64,000 nt of DNA. Source: Rhizobium sp. BK602 (lineage in GTDB: Bacteria > Pseudomonadota > Alphaproteobacteria > Rhizobiales > Rhizobiaceae). The position numbers and the translations under genes were made by a program. Below are positions 1 through 8,419 of this stretch, piece after piece (position 1 is the stretch's first letter; every line of letters begins with the position of its first letter). Where the stretch lies: contig NZ_JACIBC010000003.1 of assembly GCF_014195095.1 (NCBI RefSeq), positions 372,001 to 436,000 on the forward strand, read 5' to 3'. Below the pieces are notes generated by a model. It made no database searches, was not told the DNA's origin, and was given only the letters and a program-made list of their open reading frames with translations.

Positions 1-2
1 AT

Positions 3-350
3 CGCCGCACGCAGCGTCTGTTCGAGGAAGGCTATATCAAAACGGTGCGGGCGATGATCGAGCCGCAGAAGGTCGGGCGCGGCGCGCTCGTCATGGTCGG
101 CGTGGTGCTCGACCGTTCGACGCCGGAAAGTTTCGCGACATTCGAGAAAGCGGTCGCCAAGCTGAACTTCGTTCTCGACTGCAACCTCGTCGCCGGCGAT
201 TTCGATTATTTCCTGAAGATCCGCGTCGGCGACATGGCCGATTTCAACCGCATTCACGGCACGCAGCTCATTGCCCTGCCCGGCGTGCGGCAAACCCGCA
301 CCTTCTTCGTGATGAAGGAAGTCGTCGACAACGCGCTGCTGGATTTCTAG
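3..350 (+). CDS. Lrp/AsnC family transcriptional regulator, C-terminal part
   Basis: The reading frame is open from the left edge, so the N-terminal helix-turn-helix domain lies outside the window. The visible 115 residues carry the end of the DNA-binding domain (RRTQRLFEEGYI) and then the RAM/AsnC ligand-binding domain, with the typical run GRGALVMVGV, a CNLVAGDFDYFLKIRV strand and the closing PGVRQTRTFFVMKEV. Lrp-type proteins form octamers and respond to amino acids; the effector cannot be read from this part. It converges on matC, with a stem-loop between them. An internal ATG at 45 could start a shorter protein but would remove part of the DNA-binding domain, so the partial reading is preferred. 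Confidence 0.85.
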   Translation, partial: RRTQRLFEEGYIKTVRAMIEPQKVGRGALVMVGVVLDRSTPESFATFEKAVAKLNFVLDCNLVAGDFDYFLKIRVGDMADFNRIHGTQLIALPGVRQTRTFFVMKEVVDNALLDF

Positions 351-359
351 CAAAGCGGC

Positions 360-388
360 GCCGGCCGCGCATTCGCGCGACCGGCTTT
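360..388 (+). terminator. Stem-loop terminator after the Lrp/AsnC gene
   Basis: GCCGG (360-364) pairs with CCGGC (381-385) and CGCGC (366-370) with GCGCG (375-379) around an ATTC loop, followed by TTTCT. It begins 10 bases after the Lrp stop and may also serve the convergent matC transcript. Confidence 0.6.
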
Positions 389-407
389 CTCATTCTATTC
401 CCGTCGC

Positions 408-1757
408 TCAGACGAGGCCGGGAACGATCAGGACAAGCCAGGCGACGACGGGTCCGATAAGCGCGATCAGGGCGCTGTAGATCAGGAGGATTTTCAGCAC
501 GCTGTCGCGCTCGCTCTCCTGCGCATTGGCGACGACGAGCGCGCCGTTGGTCGAGAACGGGCTTGTATCGACGATGGTGGTCGAGATGGCGATGGCCGCG
601 ACCACGCCGACGGCGCTGATATGCCCCTGCAGCAGGAACGGCACCGCCAAGGGAATGATGGCGCCGAGAAGCGCGGTCGACGAGGCGAAGGCGGAGACGA
701 TGGCGCCGGTGAAGCAGAGAAGCAGCGCCACCAGCAGCGGCATTCCAAGGCTTGAAATGCCATGCGCGACGTAATCGATCGTGCCGATCTTCTCCATGAC
801 GCCGACATAGGTGATGATGCCGGCGATCAGCAGCACGGTCGACCAGCTCACCTTGTCGATCGCCGCCTTCTGCGTCTTCGGCGACAGCAGCGCCAGCGCA
901 ACGGCCACGGTGATCGCCACCAGGCCGACATTGAACTTGAAGACCAAGGCTCCCACCGCCAGAGCCGTCAGACCGACCAGCGTCATCAGGCGCTCCGCCG
1001 AAAGACCGGCGAGCGCCGGCTCCTCCTCGGCTTCCGCCTCGAAGACATGATGGCTGATGGGGGCTGCGCGCGTGCCGCCATGGCCGACAATGGCTCGCGT
1101 CACGCCTTCGGGATGCAATTCCGGCAGCGGACCGGAAACCGCAGCCTGCTTACGCATGATCTTCGATCCGCCGAAGATGAAGAAGACCAGAACGGCGATG
1201 GCGAGGTTGAAGAAGAAGCTCGACAGGAACAGCGAGGTCGGCGCGAAGGGCAGCCCCGCTTTCTGAACGATCTGGTTGGTGATGCCGCCATAGACGCTGA
1301 TCGGCGAGAAGCCGCCCGCCTGTGCGCCATGGATGACCATCAATCCCATCATGACGGGACTGATGCGATACTGGAACGCGAAGCCGAGGGCGACAGGCGC
1401 GAGAATGGCGACGGCCGCCGGCCCCAGCGCGCCGAAACCGGTGATGATGGCCGCGACGAGGAAAATGACCCAGGGAATCCAGGCGACGTGTCCCCTCACC
1501 AGCTTCACCGCGCCCTCGACCAGCCAATCGATAGTGCCGTTGATCTGGGCGATCGCGAAAAGATAAGTGACGCCCACCAGCGTCAGGAAGAGGTCGCTTG
1601 GAAAGCCCGCGAAAATATCGGCGGCCTTCATGCTCATAACGAGTGAGCCGATCAGGAAGGCGCAGGCAAAGGCGAGCGCACCCATGTTGATCGGCTGGAT
1701 CGTGGCGATGACGAACATGCCGGCAAGCAGCACGATCGACAGGATCTGAATATTCAT
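408..1757 (-). CDS. matC: Malonate/dicarboxylate carrier MatC
   Basis: A 449-residue polytopic membrane protein of the SLC13/arsenite-permease fold with about ten to twelve hydrophobic segments and a charged cytoplasmic loop near the middle (around residues 200-265). Its opening segment, MNIQILSIVLLAGMFVIA, is typical of the MatC N-terminal domain. MatC of Rhizobium leguminosarum bv. trifolii imports malonate, and here the gene follows matB and matA on the same strand, so the same role is expected. The start is supported by GGAGGGAGG a few bases upstream. A 109-base gap to matB contains a small GC-rich palindrome (CGCCCTGAGGGCG) that might separate transcripts. Substrate range beyond malonate cannot be read from the sequence. 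Confidence 0.9.
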   Translation of the reverse strand: MNIQILSIVLLAGMFVIATIQPINMGALAFACAFLIGSLVMSMKAADIFAGFPSDLFLTLVGVTYLFAIAQINGTIDWLVEGAVKLVRGHVAWIPWVIFLVAAIITGFGALGPAAVAILAPVALGFAFQYRISPVMMGLMVIHGAQAGGFSPISVYGGITNQIVQKAGLPFAPTSLFLSSFFFNLAIAVLVFFIFGGSKIMRKQAAVSGPLPELHPEGVTRAIVGHGGTRAAPISHHVFEAEAEEEPALAGLSAERLMTLVGLTALAVGALVFKFNVGLVAITVAVALALLSPKTQKAAIDKVSWSTVLLIAGIITYVGVMEKIGTIDYVAHGISSLGMPLLVALLLCFTGAIVSAFASSTALLGAIIPLAVPFLLQGHISAVGVVAAIAISTTIVDTSPFSTNGALVVANAQESERDSVLKILLIYSALIALIGPVVAWLVLIVPGLV

Positions 1758-1866
1758 AAAATCCTCCCTCCGGAAACGCCCTCAGGGCGCCGGTCCTCAA
1801 TTCCACCCATGTTCGGTCAATCCGCGCCGCTCTCTCCCAAGCTCGAGCGCGGAACGTATCAGCCTC

Positions 1867-3387
1867 TCAGGAGGCGTTCTTGTAGAGATCCTTGAATTGA
1901 TCGCGCAGCAGGTTCTTCTGCACCTTGCCCATCGTGTTGCGCGGCAATTCCTCGGTGAAAATCACCCGTTTCGGCTGCTTGTAGCGGGCAAGTCTGCTCT
2001 GCAGCGCGTCGAGCACGGCCTTTTCGTCCAGAGAAGCGCCGCGCGCCAGGACGACCACCGCCGTCACACCCTCGCCGAAATCGGGATGGGCGACGCCGAT
2101 CACCGCGCTTTCGACCACGCCCTCCAGCAGGTCGATCTCGTTTTCGACCTCCTTGGGATAGATGTTGTAGCCGCCGGAAATCACGAGATCCTTGCCGCGG
2201 CCGACGATGTGGACGTAGCCATCAGCATCGATCTTGCCGAGATCGCCGCTGATGAAATAGCCGTCCTGCGTGAATTCGGCGGCCGTCTTTTCCGGCATGC
2301 GCCAATAGCCCTTGAAGACATTCGGACCCTTGATCTCGATCATGCCGGTCTCGCCGGCCGCAAGCGGTGTGCCGGTGGCGGGATCGGCGATCCGCACGGT
2401 GACGCCCGGAAGCGGGAAACCGACCGTGCCGGCCCTGCGCTCGCCATCATAGGGATTGGAGGTGTTCATATTGGTCTCGGTCATGCCGTAGCGCTCGAGA
2501 ATGGCATGGCCGGTGCGCTGCCGGAACGAGACATGCGTTTCCGTCAAAAGCGGCGCCGAGCCGGAGATGAACAGCCGCATATTGGCGACGGTCTCGCGGC
2601 TCAAGCCCGGGTGCTGCAGCAGACGCACATAGAAGGTCGGCACCCCCATCATCAGCGTCGCACGCGGCATCAGGGACAGGATCTCGTCGGGATCGAACTT
2701 CGGCAGCAGGAACATCGATGCGCCGGCGACCAGCGTGACGTTCGTCGCCACGAAGAGGCCGTGCGTATGAAAGATCGGCAAAGCATGGATCAGCCGGTCG
2801 GCCGACGTCACCCGCCAGTATTCGCGCAGCGAAAGCGCATTCGAGAGGAGATTGTCATGCGTGAGCATGGCGCCCTTGGAGCGCCCGGTGGTACCGGACG
2901 TATAGAGGATCGCGGCGAGATCGTCAGGGGCGCGGGCGGCGTCGATGAAATCGGCCTCCTCCTCCCGCGCAAGATCCGTCAGCGATCCCTCGCCGTTCGC
3001 ATCGAGCGTTTCGACGATCGCGCCGTAGCGCTCGGCGATCGTCTGCACATCTGCGCGCATTTTCGGCGAAACGACCACCAGTTTCGGCTCGGCATCGCCG
3101 ATGAAATAATCGAGTTCGGCCAGCGTATAGGCCGTATTCAGCGGCAGATAGACCGCGCCGCAGCGCAGGCAGGCGAGATAGAGCATCAGGGCCTGCGGGC
3201 TCTTCTCGACCTGAACGGCGACACGGTCCCCGGGGCGAACGCCCAGCGCATCGATCGCGCTGGCGAGCTGCCCGGACAGACGCAGCGCATCCTGATAGGT
3301 CAGACGCTGACCGCCGGCCGTCTCGATGAATGTCGCGTCGCCGGATGGCGCGGATGCGCGAATGGCGTCGAACAGGTGATTGCTCAT
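1867..3387 (-). CDS. matB: Malonyl-CoA synthetase (AMP-forming) MatB
   Basis: A 506-residue adenylate-forming ligase that turns malonate, CoA and ATP into malonyl-CoA. The P-loop-like motif YTSGTTGRSKGAMLTHDN lies near residue 165, the A5-type ERYGMTET near 300, the hinge and A8 region GRGKDLVISGGYNIYPKE near 415, and the C-terminal catalytic lysine in PRNTMGKVQKN near 490. The ATG at 3387 is chosen over one four codons upstream because GGGAGGG sits four bases before it. Only 20 bases separate it from matA, so the two are surely co-transcribed. Together with matA and matC it forms the known rhizobial malonate pathway (malonate to malonyl-CoA to acetyl-CoA). Confidence 0.93.
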   Translation of the reverse strand: MSNHLFDAIRASAPSGDATFIETAGGQRLTYQDALRLSGQLASAIDALGVRPGDRVAVQVEKSPQALMLYLACLRCGAVYLPLNTAYTLAELDYFIGDAEPKLVVVSPKMRADVQTIAERYGAIVETLDANGEGSLTDLAREEEADFIDAARAPDDLAAILYTSGTTGRSKGAMLTHDNLLSNALSLREYWRVTSADRLIHALPIFHTHGLFVATNVTLVAGASMFLLPKFDPDEILSLMPRATLMMGVPTFYVRLLQHPGLSRETVANMRLFISGSAPLLTETHVSFRQRTGHAILERYGMTETNMNTSNPYDGERRAGTVGFPLPGVTVRIADPATGTPLAAGETGMIEIKGPNVFKGYWRMPEKTAAEFTQDGYFISGDLGKIDADGYVHIVGRGKDLVISGGYNIYPKEVENEIDLLEGVVESAVIGVAHPDFGEGVTAVVVLARGASLDEKAVLDALQSRLARYKQPKRVIFTEELPRNTMGKVQKNLLRDQFKDLYKNAS

Positions 3388-3407
3388 AGTCCCTCCCAAA
3401 TGGCTGC

Positions 3408-4799
3408 TCAGCTCTTTTGCATTTCGGCCTGGCGGCGACGGACCGCGGGCGCGGCACCGGTATCGACCGTACCGATCTCGGCCAGCTTGCGCACCTCCGG
3501 CGATGCCGCGACTTCGCCGTGCTGCGCAAGCGCTTCGTGGTTTTTCTCGATATCGTCAAGCTTGTAGAGATAGTTGACCATCAGGCCGTGGGACTGGCGC
3601 ATCGCCTTGCGGGAGCGGTCGGCCAGGAAGTTCAGCTGTTCCAGACGGGCGCCATTGCCCAGATGGAAACGGGCCACCGGATCGATCGGCCGCTTGCCGT
3701 CGCCCTGTTCACGGACGAAATAGCGCGCGGCAAGCGGCAGCAGCACGGCCTTGACCGCCTGCGATCGTTCCGGATCGTCGGCCCAGTCCGGTTCGTCAAG
3801 CAAAGCCAGGGTTTGCCGCGTCTCTTCGCTAAGGCCGGCATCGGCCTTACGCAGCTTCGACAGCCAGGCGGCGAAGCCCGGAACCGGCGACAGGGTGACG
3901 AATGATTTCAGACCCGGCTGGTCGCGGCGCAAATCCTCGACCACCTGCTTGATCAGGAAGTTTCCGAAGGAAATGCCGCGCAGTCCCTCCTGGCAATTGG
4001 AGATGGAATAGAAGACCGCCGTCGTCGCATCCTTGGCGGCGATGGGAGAGCGGCTTTCATCCAGCACGTCGGTGATGGCGGACGGAATGGCCGTGGTCAG
4101 CGCGACCTCCACAAAGATCAGCGGCTCATCGGCAAGACGCGGATGGAAGAAGGCGAAGCAACGCCGATCCGGCGGCACCAGCCTGCGCCGCAGTTCCTCC
4201 CAGCCGGCGATTTCATGCACCGCCTCGTATTTGATGATCTTCTCGAGGATATCGGCTGGCGTTGACCAATCGATCGGACGCAGCGTCAGGAAACCGCGAT
4301 TGAACCAGGAGCCGAAAAGATGGGAGAAATCGGCATCGACGGCGCGGAACTGGTCCGTTCCGTCCTTCATCGCGAGCAGGCGCTCGCGCATCTCGACCAG
4401 CCTGGATGTTCCCTTGGGGGCGAGATTGAGCCTGCGAATAAGTTCCTGCCGGCGTGGCTCGGCCGCCTGATGCAACGCAATGACCGCGTCGGCACCCTTG
4501 TCATTGCGATAGCGCTCGATTGCCTTGTCGAGCTTTGCGATATCGGGACCGAATTGCTCATGCAGCATGCGCATGAAATCTTTCTGACCAGCCGCATCGA
4601 GTTCCGTCCAGCGCTGGAGAATTTCGGCGGCCAGAGCCATGCCGGATGCTTCGCCGCGGCTGGACAGCAGCATGTTGCAGAGCGTTTCGATCGTCGTTTC
4701 GGCCGCGACCGGCGCGCTGCGTGTTCCCGCCGCGAGCAGCCGGCGACCACGATCGGTGATGCTTTGCATCATATCGCTGAAGAAGGAGATGCCTGCCAT
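3408..4799 (-). CDS. matA: Malonyl-CoA decarboxylase MatA
   Basis: A 463-residue soluble enzyme of the malonyl-CoA decarboxylase family that releases CO2 from malonyl-CoA to give acetyl-CoA. Family hallmarks are visible: a helical N-terminal domain, then SNCQEGLRGISFGNFLIK in the GNAT-like catalytic domain and the C-terminal RSRKAMRQSHGLMVNYLY. The reading frame runs open to 4877, but the start at 4799 (MAGISFFSDMM) has AGGAGG eight bases upstream and matches the usual family length, so the extra 26 codons are not included. It heads the minus-strand mat operon and faces matR across a 169-base gap that carries a palindromic operator. Confidence 0.93.
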   Translation of the reverse strand: MAGISFFSDMMQSITDRGRRLLAAGTRSAPVAAETTIETLCNMLLSSRGEASGMALAAEILQRWTELDAAGQKDFMRMLHEQFGPDIAKLDKAIERYRNDKGADAVIALHQAAEPRRQELIRRLNLAPKGTSRLVEMRERLLAMKDGTDQFRAVDADFSHLFGSWFNRGFLTLRPIDWSTPADILEKIIKYEAVHEIAGWEELRRRLVPPDRRCFAFFHPRLADEPLIFVEVALTTAIPSAITDVLDESRSPIAAKDATTAVFYSISNCQEGLRGISFGNFLIKQVVEDLRRDQPGLKSFVTLSPVPGFAAWLSKLRKADAGLSEETRQTLALLDEPDWADDPERSQAVKAVLLPLAARYFVREQGDGKRPIDPVARFHLGNGARLEQLNFLADRSRKAMRQSHGLMVNYLYKLDDIEKNHEALAQHGEVAASPEVRKLAEIGTVDTGAAPAVRRRQAEMQKS

Positions 4800-4922
4800 G
4801 TCAGTATCCTCCTGGCGGACGGCCTCAGACCTTTTCCGGAACAACCTTAGCACACCTCCCAATTGTGTGCGGGACATCCGCTATGATAGTGTTCTTAGGT
4901 CATCTTGTGCGCAAAGTAAATA

Positions 4923-4938
4923 TTCTTGCATACAAGAA
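4923..4938. promoter_or_regulatory. Probable MatR operator (TTCTTG-N4-CAAGAA)
   Basis: A perfect 6-bp inverted repeat, TTCTTG (4923-4928) and CAAGAA (4933-4938), lies between the divergent matA and matR starts. The form fits what I recall of the published R. leguminosarum MatR site (TCTTGTA/TACACGA type). A weaker copy with only a TTG-N4-CAA core is at 4905-4914, so two sites may be bound cooperatively. Confidence 0.7.
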
Positions 4939-4968
4939 ATCAATTTTTGTATTGGGAAATGCGAAAAC

Positions 4969-5619
4969 ATGACCGAAAACGTCGTTCAGCGCCTGCGGGA
5001 TCAAATCGAAAACGGCATTATTTCCAACGACTTCGCCCCCGGCGAACGGTTGGATGAAGTGCAGCTTGCCACGCGCTTTGGTGTATCGCGGACGCCAGTG
5101 CGCGAGGCGCTGATGCAGCTCAACGCCATTGGCCTGGTCGAGATCCGCCCCCGGCGCGGCGCGATCGTCATCGATCCGGGTCCGCACCGCATTTTCGAGA
5201 TGTTCGAAGTCATGGCCGAAATCGAGGGCATGGCCGGCTCGCTGGCCGCACGACGGCTGACGGAGACCGATCGCGCCGCCATCCTGTCAGCACATGCCGA
5301 TTGCGAGCGCTCGTCATCCGCCGGCGACAGCGACGCCTATTATTATGACAATGAGCGCTTTCACCGGGCGATCTACACGGCAAGCCACAACGAGTTCCTG
5401 ACGGAACAGTGCATCGCGCTGCATCGCCGCCTGCAGCCCTACCGTCGCCTTCAATTGCGAGTGCGCAACCGGGTGGCGACATCCTTTTCCGAGCATGGCT
5501 CCATCGTGGAGGCGCTGCTCGCCGGCGATGCGGAGCGCGCGCGCACCCTGTTGCGCCAGCATGTCAGCATTCAGGGCGAGCGTTTCAGCGATCTCGTGGC
5601 GACCATGTCGCACCGGTAA
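4969..5619 (+). CDS. matR: GntR-family malonate regulator MatR
   Basis: A 216-residue GntR/FadR-type regulator. The N-terminal winged helix shows the classic FGVSRTPVREALMQL recognition region (residues 37-51), followed by RPRRGAIV, and an all-helical FCD effector domain from about residue 75 to 205. Rhizobial MatR controls matABC in response to malonate; the divergent position and the operator between them support the same job. The reading frame is open far upstream, but the ATG at 4969 gives the normal family length and places the operator outside the coding region. A GC-rich stem-loop without a T-run follows the gene (5625-5660). Confidence 0.88.
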   Translation: MTENVVQRLRDQIENGIISNDFAPGERLDEVQLATRFGVSRTPVREALMQLNAIGLVEIRPRRGAIVIDPGPHRIFEMFEVMAEIEGMAGSLAARRLTETDRAAILSAHADCERSSSAGDSDAYYYDNERFHRAIYTASHNEFLTEQCIALHRRLQPYRRLQLRVRNRVATSFSEHGSIVEALLAGDAERARTLLRQHVSIQGERFSDLVATMSHR

Positions 5620-5765
5620 GGGGGCTCGCGCCAAGACCGGGCCGTCCGCCGGTTCGCGAGAGGCAACGCGACTATCCTCGGCAACCGGACATCGCGACTA
5701 TATGTTGATCTGAAATTGTGCCATGAAGGCATGACCTTTGGACCAACGTTTTGCGGTGTATGACC

Positions 5766-6788
5766 ATGAAAAAGATCGGTTTCCTCTCGTTCGGGCACTG
5801 GACGCCCTCGCCGCAGTCGCAGACACGCTCTGCGGCCGACGCGCTTCTGCAATCCATCGATCTTGCCGTGGCCGCCGAAGAGCTCGGCGCCGACGGCGCC
5901 TATTTCCGCATACATCATTTCGCTCGTCAGCTTGCCTCGCCGTTTCCGCTGCTGGCCGCCGTCGGCGCCAAGACCAGCCGCATCGAGATCGGCACGGCGG
6001 TCATCGACATGCGCTACGAAAACCCGCTCTACATGGCGGAAGATGCGGGTGCGGCCGATCTCATCGCCGGCGGGCGCCTGCAGCTTGGCATCAGCCGGGG
6101 CTCGCCGGAACAGGTGATCGATGGATGGCGTCATTTCGGCTATGCGCCGGCCGAAGGCGAAACCGATGCCGACATGGGGAGACGGCACGCCGAGGTCCTG
6201 CTCGACGTCTTGCGCGGAGAAGGCTTCGCGCAACCGAACCCGCGGCCGATGTTTCCCAATCCTCCGGGTCTATTGCGTCTCGAACCGCATTCGGAGAGCC
6301 TGCGCGGGCGGATCTGGTGGGGCGCAGGTTCGAACGCGACGGCCGCCTGGGCCGCCAAACTCGGCATGAACCTGCAAAGCTCGACGCTCAAGGATGATGA
6401 GAGCGGGCTTCCGTTCCATGTCCAGCAGGCCGACCAGATCAGGGTCTTCCGCGAAGCATGGAAGGCGGCCGGCCACAAACGCGAGCCGCGAGTCTCCGTC
6501 AGCCGCAGCATCTTCGCGCTGGTCGACGATCGCGACCGCGCCTATTTCGGACATGGCAACCAGGGCGAGGACAAGATCGGCTTCATCGATGACAAGACGC
6601 GGGCAATTTTCGGCCGCAGCTATGCCGCCGAGCCGGATGCGCTCATCAAGGAACTGGCGCAGGACGAAGCCGTCGCCGAAGCCGATACGCTGCTCCTGAC
6701 CGTTCCGAACCAGCTCGGCGTGGACTACAATGCCCATGTCATCGAAGCGATCCTGACTCATATCGCCCCGGCCCTCGGCTGGCGGTGA
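5766..6788 (+). CDS. LLM-class flavin-dependent oxidoreductase (luciferase-like)
   Basis: A 340-residue TIM-barrel protein of the bacterial luciferase/alkanal monooxygenase superfamily, expected to use reduced FMN supplied by a partner reductase. Typical parts are the opening beta strand KKIGFLSFGHW, AAEELGADGAYFRIHHF, the SRIEIGTAVIDMRYENPLYMAEDA barrel strand and the GGRLQLGISRGSPEQV turn. The substrate is unknown: relatives act on aldehydes, nitro compounds, sulfonates or xenobiotics. ATGs at 5760 and 5766 and a TTG at 5751 are all possible; 5766 is chosen because the protein then begins directly with the first barrel strand. No ribosome-binding site is convincing. It seems to be a single-gene unit. 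Confidence 0.8.
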   Translation: MKKIGFLSFGHWTPSPQSQTRSAADALLQSIDLAVAAEELGADGAYFRIHHFARQLASPFPLLAAVGAKTSRIEIGTAVIDMRYENPLYMAEDAGAADLIAGGRLQLGISRGSPEQVIDGWRHFGYAPAEGETDADMGRRHAEVLLDVLRGEGFAQPNPRPMFPNPPGLLRLEPHSESLRGRIWWGAGSNATAAWAAKLGMNLQSSTLKDDESGLPFHVQQADQIRVFREAWKAAGHKREPRVSVSRSIFALVDDRDRAYFGHGNQGEDKIGFIDDKTRAIFGRSYAAEPDALIKELAQDEAVAEADTLLLTVPNQLGVDYNAHVIEAILTHIAPALGWR

Positions 6789-6803
6789 CACCGGCCTCGG
6801 AGA

Positions 6804-7589
6804 TCAGCCCGGCCGGCTGCAGGACAGGATGAAGCGCCGGTAGAGCAAGGTGCGCAAGCGGTTTCTGAGATCGGCCGTCCTTCGCTGGGCCGCCGCGATC
6901 GGGCGATGAGAGGCGACCTCCACTCCCTCGAAACCCGCAGCCTCGAGCAGCGGTGCGAGTTTTTCCGCGGTGAGGCCGTCGCCGAATGGCAGCCGCTCCA
7001 TGATGCTCTGGTGCCGGTCGCTCATCGCTCCGTCATAATGGGGATCGATCCCGGCTATTCGATCGATCAGGCCGATGGAGAGCGAGGCAAAGCGTCCGAC
7101 GAATGTCGGCTTTGCCCAGTCGCCGTCGAAGATCAGAAGCTTGCCGCCCGGCTTCAGAACCCGATGCCAATCCGAGAGCGCCTGTTCCGGTTCCGTCAAT
7201 GTCCAGACGAGGTGACGGCAGACGACGGCATCATAGGCAGCGTCCGGCTCCATCGTCCGCATCGTCCGCTCGGCATCGGCGAGGATGAAACGTACGCGCT
7301 GCCGCTTCCGATGCTTGCGCCGCGCGACCGTCAGCATGACCTCGGAAAAATCCAGCGCGGTAACGTCATGCCCAAGCGAAAGCAGCACATTGGTCACCTC
7401 CCCCGTGCCGCAGGCAAGTTCCAATATCTTCAAAGGCTTGTCACCAAGACTTGTCGTAATGGCAGAGACCCAGGCATTGAGCTCCGGCCCCGGCGGAATG
7501 CGATGACCGAAGGCAAGATCGAAGGTTTCCGAGCGTTTCGACCAATAATCGCGAATGTCTTCCTTGAGGTGATGGTTGCGGCCAAGCAT
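6804..7589 (-). CDS. Class I SAM-dependent methyltransferase in the riboswitch-controlled operon
   Basis: A 261-residue class I methyltransferase. Motif I is ILELACGTGEVT (about residues 54-65), motif II TALDFSEVML, motif III FILADAE and motif IV YDAVVCRHLVWTLTEP, followed by the LKPGGKLLIFDGDW strand. The ubiE-like core gives no substrate. It begins two bases after the stop of the ABC ATPase, so it is the last gene of an operon with a cobalamin riboswitch at its head. Co-regulation suggests a link to corrinoid or metal-ligand handling, but that is inference. The C-terminus (RTADLRNRLRTLLYRRF) is basic and may contact membrane or nucleic acid. Confidence 0.85.
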   Translation of the reverse strand: MLGRNHHLKEDIRDYWSKRSETFDLAFGHRIPPGPELNAWVSAITTSLGDKPLKILELACGTGEVTNVLLSLGHDVTALDFSEVMLTVARRKHRKRQRVRFILADAERTMRTMEPDAAYDAVVCRHLVWTLTEPEQALSDWHRVLKPGGKLLIFDGDWAKPTFVGRFASLSIGLIDRIAGIDPHYDGAMSDRHQSIMERLPFGDGLTAEKLAPLLEAAGFEGVEVASHRPIAAAQRRTADLRNRLRTLLYRRFILSCSRPG

Positions 7590-7591
7590 GC

Positions 7592-8419
7592 TTAGGATAC
7601 TCCGGCCCGGATCGCCTTCGGGGTCTCATCCGTCATCCACGATGAGCCGCGTCCCATGGTCGTCGCCCGATAGCGGATGAAGCAATCGCCACCGCCCCCA
7701 TGTTCCACCTCGACCTCGACGCCGAACACATCACGGATACACTCGGCCGTCAGCACCTCGCGCGGCGTGCCAAGCGCTACCAAACGCCCACCCTTCATGA
7801 CGGCGATGCGGTCGCAGAACATGGCGGCGTGGTTGAGATCGTGCAGGGCCGCGACCACCGTCAGGCGCTGGCGGCGGACGAGATCCAGAAGGCCGATCTG
7901 ATGGGCGATGTCGAGATGGTTCGTCGGCTCGTCGAGGAGCAAGATTTCCGGCTGCTGGGCAAGCGCGCGGCCGATATGCAGCCGCTGGCGCTCGCCGCCG
8001 GACAGCGTATGCCACAACCTGCCGGCAAGGTGAGTCATATCGACATTGGCGAGCGCCGCATCGACGATCGCGTCATCCGCGGATGACCAGGGCGTGAACG
8101 CCCCGAGATAAGGCGTACGCCCAAGCTCGACGGCCTGCCGGGCCGTGATCCGTTCGCCGGTCTCCGCCTGTTGCTCCACCAGCGCCACGCTTTTAGAAAG
8201 CGCACGCCGGTCGAGCGAACGGATCGGCCTGTCGCCCATAAAAATTTCTCCGGCTTTCGGCTTGCGGATGCCTGATAGCATCATCATCAGGCTCGTCTTG
8301 CCAGAACCGTTGGGTCCGATGATCCCGAGAAATTCGCCGCTGCGGACGTCGAGCGACACATCGCGCACAATCGCTTCGCCGCCGGCATTCCAGCATGCAT
8401 TCCGTGCCGACAGTGTCAT
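7592..8419 (-). CDS. ABC transporter ATP-binding protein, FecE/BtuD type
   Basis: A 275-residue ABC ATPase. Walker A is GIIGPNGSGKTSL (about residues 36-48), the signature LSGGERQRLHIGRAL, Walker B ILLLDEPTNHLD, and the H-loop ALHDLNHA. The family powers uptake of siderophores, haem and cobalamin with a FecCD-type permease. The reading frame stays open upstream, but the ATG at 8419 overlaps the permease stop in an ATGA junction, giving translational coupling and the normal protein length. The riboswitch at the head of the operon makes a corrinoid the most likely substrate. Confidence 0.9.
   Translation of the reverse strand: MTLSARNACWNAGGEAIVRDVSLDVRSGEFLGIIGPNGSGKTSLMMMLSGIRKPKAGEIFMGDRPIRSLDRRALSKSVALVEQQAETGERITARQAVELGRTPYLGAFTPWSSADDAIVDAALANVDMTHLAGRLWHTLSGGERQRLHIGRALAQQPEILLLDEPTNHLDIAHQIGLLDLVRRQRLTVVAALHDLNHAAMFCDRIAVMKGGRLVALGTPREVLTAECIRDVFGVEVEVEHGGGGDCFIRYRATTMGRGSSWMTDETPKAIRAGVS

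Noticed and set aside
1897..3567. A 556-codon open frame on the plus strand
   Set aside because: It is the antisense of matB and part of matA, which have clear family motifs; no motif was seen in this frame.
3408..4877. A longer MatA starting at 4877
   Set aside because: The internal ATG at 4799 has an ideal AGGAGG and the expected length; the extra part would cover the promoter region.
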